DNA from: Liquorilactobacillus capillatus DSM 19910
Lineage (GTDB): Bacteria; Bacillota; Bacilli; Lactobacillales; Lactobacillaceae
Direction of reading: 5' to 3'
DNA: 64,000 bases
Assembly (NCBI RefSeq): GCF_001434915.1
Contig: NZ_AZEF01000020.1
Span: 28,566 to 92,565, forward strand
Part shown: in pieces, positions 60,029 to 64,000 of the stretch
Layout of the letters: every line of letters begins with the position of its first letter
Position numbering within the stretch: position 1 is the first letter of the stretch
Made by a program: the position numbers and the translations under genes
The notes under the pieces: model-generated
The model's database searches: none
What the model saw: the letters and a program-made list of their open reading frames with translations, nothing else
What the model was told of the DNA's origin: nothing

Positions 60029-60072
60029 GTGAGCAGAATAAAACGGTTGAAAAATTGTTTTATTCTGCTCAC
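60029..60072 (+). terminator. Perfect 16-bp hairpin after ftsH
   Basis: Arms at 60029-60044 and 60057-60072 are fully complementary, with a twelve-base loop. The following TATTTGTT is only modestly T-rich, so termination may be partial. Confidence 0.7.
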
Positions 60073-60128
60073 TATTTGTTAGAATAAAAAGTGCAGTTAG
60101 AAAAGCTTAGAACTTATTTGGAGGAAAA

Positions 60129-61010
60129 ATGAAAGATTATCTTGTAAAAAGTTTAGCATATGAAGGTCAAATTAGAGTTTATGCAATAAAAACAGAAGAG
60201 ACGATACGTAAAGCTCAAGAAATTCATGCGACACGGAGTGCAGCAACGGCCGCTTTTGGGCGGGCAATTACTGCAACAGCAATGTTAAGTGCTGCATCAT
60301 TAAAAGGTCAAGAAAAAATGACGGTTAAAATTATGGGCGATGGACCAACTGGAGCAATTGTGGTGGACGGAAATGCACAGGGAAAAGTAAAAGGTTATTT
60401 GCAGAATCCACAACTTCATTTTCCTTTGAAAGATAATAAACAAGTTGATGTCCGCGAAGCAATTGGCTCAAAAGGAGTGCTATCAGTAACTAAAGACCTA
60501 GGATTAAAAACACCTTTTACAGGACAGGTTCCACTTGTTTCAGGTGAGCTTGGGGAGGACTTTACTTATTATCTAGCAGAATCTGAGCAGATCCCATCTG
60601 CGGTTGGTTTGTCAGTTGTACTTGACGAACAAGGAGCTGTAGACGAGGCGGGTGGATTTATGATCCAAGTTATGCCGCAGGTTGAAGATGAAGTGATTTC
60701 ACAAATTGAGAAAAAACTAGCAACTTTTCCATCGCTCTCAGGACTAATGGTTGAAAAAACAACCCCAGAAGAAATAATTTTTGAATTGTGTGGTAAGGCC
60801 AATGTACAAATCCTTGACAAGCTGTCTATTGCATATCAGTGTGATTGTTCGAAAGCACGTTTTGCACGTTCACTTGCAAGTATTGCCCCACGAGATTTAG
60901 AGACAATGATTCAAGAAGATCATGGTGCAGAAGCTACTTGCCGTTTTTGCGGTCAGAAGTACCATTTTACTGAAAAAGAGTTAAAAAAGTTAGCTGTGAG
61001 CATCAAGTAG
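60129..61010 (+). CDS. hslO: Redox-regulated chaperone Hsp33
   Basis: Holdase activated by oxidative unfolding. The 293-residue protein has the N-terminal domain with MGDGPTGAIVVDGNAQGKVKGY (in parts) and the C-terminal zinc switch: CDC near residue 236 and CRFCG near residue 269, all four cysteines present. Located between ftsH and dusB, the standard order. Confidence 0.95.
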   Translation: MKDYLVKSLAYEGQIRVYAIKTEETIRKAQEIHATRSAATAAFGRAITATAMLSAASLKGQEKMTVKIMGDGPTGAIVVDGNAQGKVKGYLQNPQLHFPLKDNKQVDVREAIGSKGVLSVTKDLGLKTPFTGQVPLVSGELGEDFTYYLAESEQIPSAVGLSVVLDEQGAVDEAGGFMIQVMPQVEDEVISQIEKKLATFPSLSGLMVEKTTPEEIIFELCGKANVQILDKLSIAYQCDCSKARFARSLASIAPRDLETMIQEDHGAEATCRFCGQKYHFTEKELKKLAVSIK

Positions 61011-61084
61011 TTAAATATGTAGCTTTTTTTTAATGTGTGTTATCATTGCAAAAGTAATTTTGAAAATTAAAATGAGGTGTAAAA

Positions 61085-63665
<2,581 letters not shown>

Positions 63666-63691
63666 CTTCATATAGTAAAAAACTAATAAAA

Positions 63692-63735
63692 GAGCTTTAT
63701 GATGAGTACATTTACTTGTGATAAGGCTCTTTTTT
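63692..63735 (+). terminator. Terminator after lysS
   Basis: GAGCTTTAT (63692-63700) pairs with ATAAGGCTC (63721-63729), followed by seven T residues. Confidence 0.85.
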
Positions 63736-63821
63736 TGTGACTAGGTACGGTGGATGACTACATAGAGAAGACTGTAAATGGAAAGAAATAGTTAGTAAAT
63801 GGAATAAGGCAAAATTTATAG

Positions 63822-64000
63822 TTGCTATTTTCTTAATTCATGATATACTATAAAAGTTGGTTGTTGAGATGTGTTGCTTTTATTTATCGGATTAAAAAAA
63901 GCTTGCATTTTGAACTGACAGCTGGTATAATTTTAAGTGTTGTGATATTCAAGTAGATCTTTGAAAACTGAACAAAGTTTCGACAAATCAAATGTGTAGG
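63822..64000 (+). promoter_or_regulatory. Tandem rRNA promoters and start of the 16S leader
   Basis: P1 is TTGCTA (63822-63827), 16 bases, TATACT (63844-63849). P2 is TTGCAT (63903-63908), 17 bases, a perfect TATAAT (63926-63931), with an A-rich stretch upstream. The final 45 bases (GATCTTTGAAAACTGAAC and on) match the leader normally found just before 16S rRNA in lactobacilli. The rRNA genes lie beyond the window. Confidence 0.85.

Overview
This is chromosomal DNA of a low-GC Lactobacillaceae bacterium. Supporting signs are the AT-rich sequence, strong GGAGG ribosome binding sites, common TTG/GTG starts, an L-lactate dehydrogenase, a malolactic cassette, T-box leaders, and the gene orders divIC-S1-tilS-hpt-ftsH-hslO-dusB-lysS-rrn and rpoE-pyrG-murA-rho-rpmE. 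A Liquorilactobacillus-like species would fit the malolactic plus Leu/Trp prototrophy profile, but that is a guess. I see no prophage, insertion sequence, CRISPR array or tRNA gene.

Layout. 1-4760 (minus): leucine operon leuA-leuB-leuC-leuD plus the start of an MFS transporter, behind a leader-peptide attenuator ending in three Leu codons. 5045-9654: nagB with NagR-like operators, then a LysR regulator divergent from mleS-mleP. 9886-17110 (minus): the complete tryptophan pathway in two transcription units, trpEG and trpDCFBA, each with its own promoter and an almost identical Trp T-box. 17114-24340: birA, a YibE/YibF pair, a lipoprotein, an HD phosphohydrolase, DUF1934 and rpoE. 24348-29960: pyrG with a CTP-type attenuator, murA, rho and rpmE2. 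30001-41000: accessory and surface functions (MFS efflux pump, nuclease-helicase, NCS2 purine permease, PARG-like protein, DUF915 hydrolase, GNAT, an apparent small RNA, lemA-htpX). 41182-48495: murF, cshA, acpS, alr, mazEF, cbpA and ldh. 48779-63665: a long housekeeping run pth-mfd-murJ-like-rqcP-divIC-S1-tilS-hpt-ftsH-hslO-dusB-lysS. The window ends inside the leader of an rRNA operon driven by two tandem promoters.

The amino-acid loci are controlled mainly at RNA level: a leader peptide for leu, two T-boxes for trp, and a G-tract leader for pyrG. Points most worth a second look are the duplicated T-box, a possible AUU start codon for rho, a MurA with Asp replacing the fosfomycin-target Cys, a helicase that seems to have lost its Fe-S cysteines, a PARG-like protein lacking the second Glu of its signature, an upstream ORF that may control trpD, and a promoter-to-terminator non-coding RNA near 38.1 kb.
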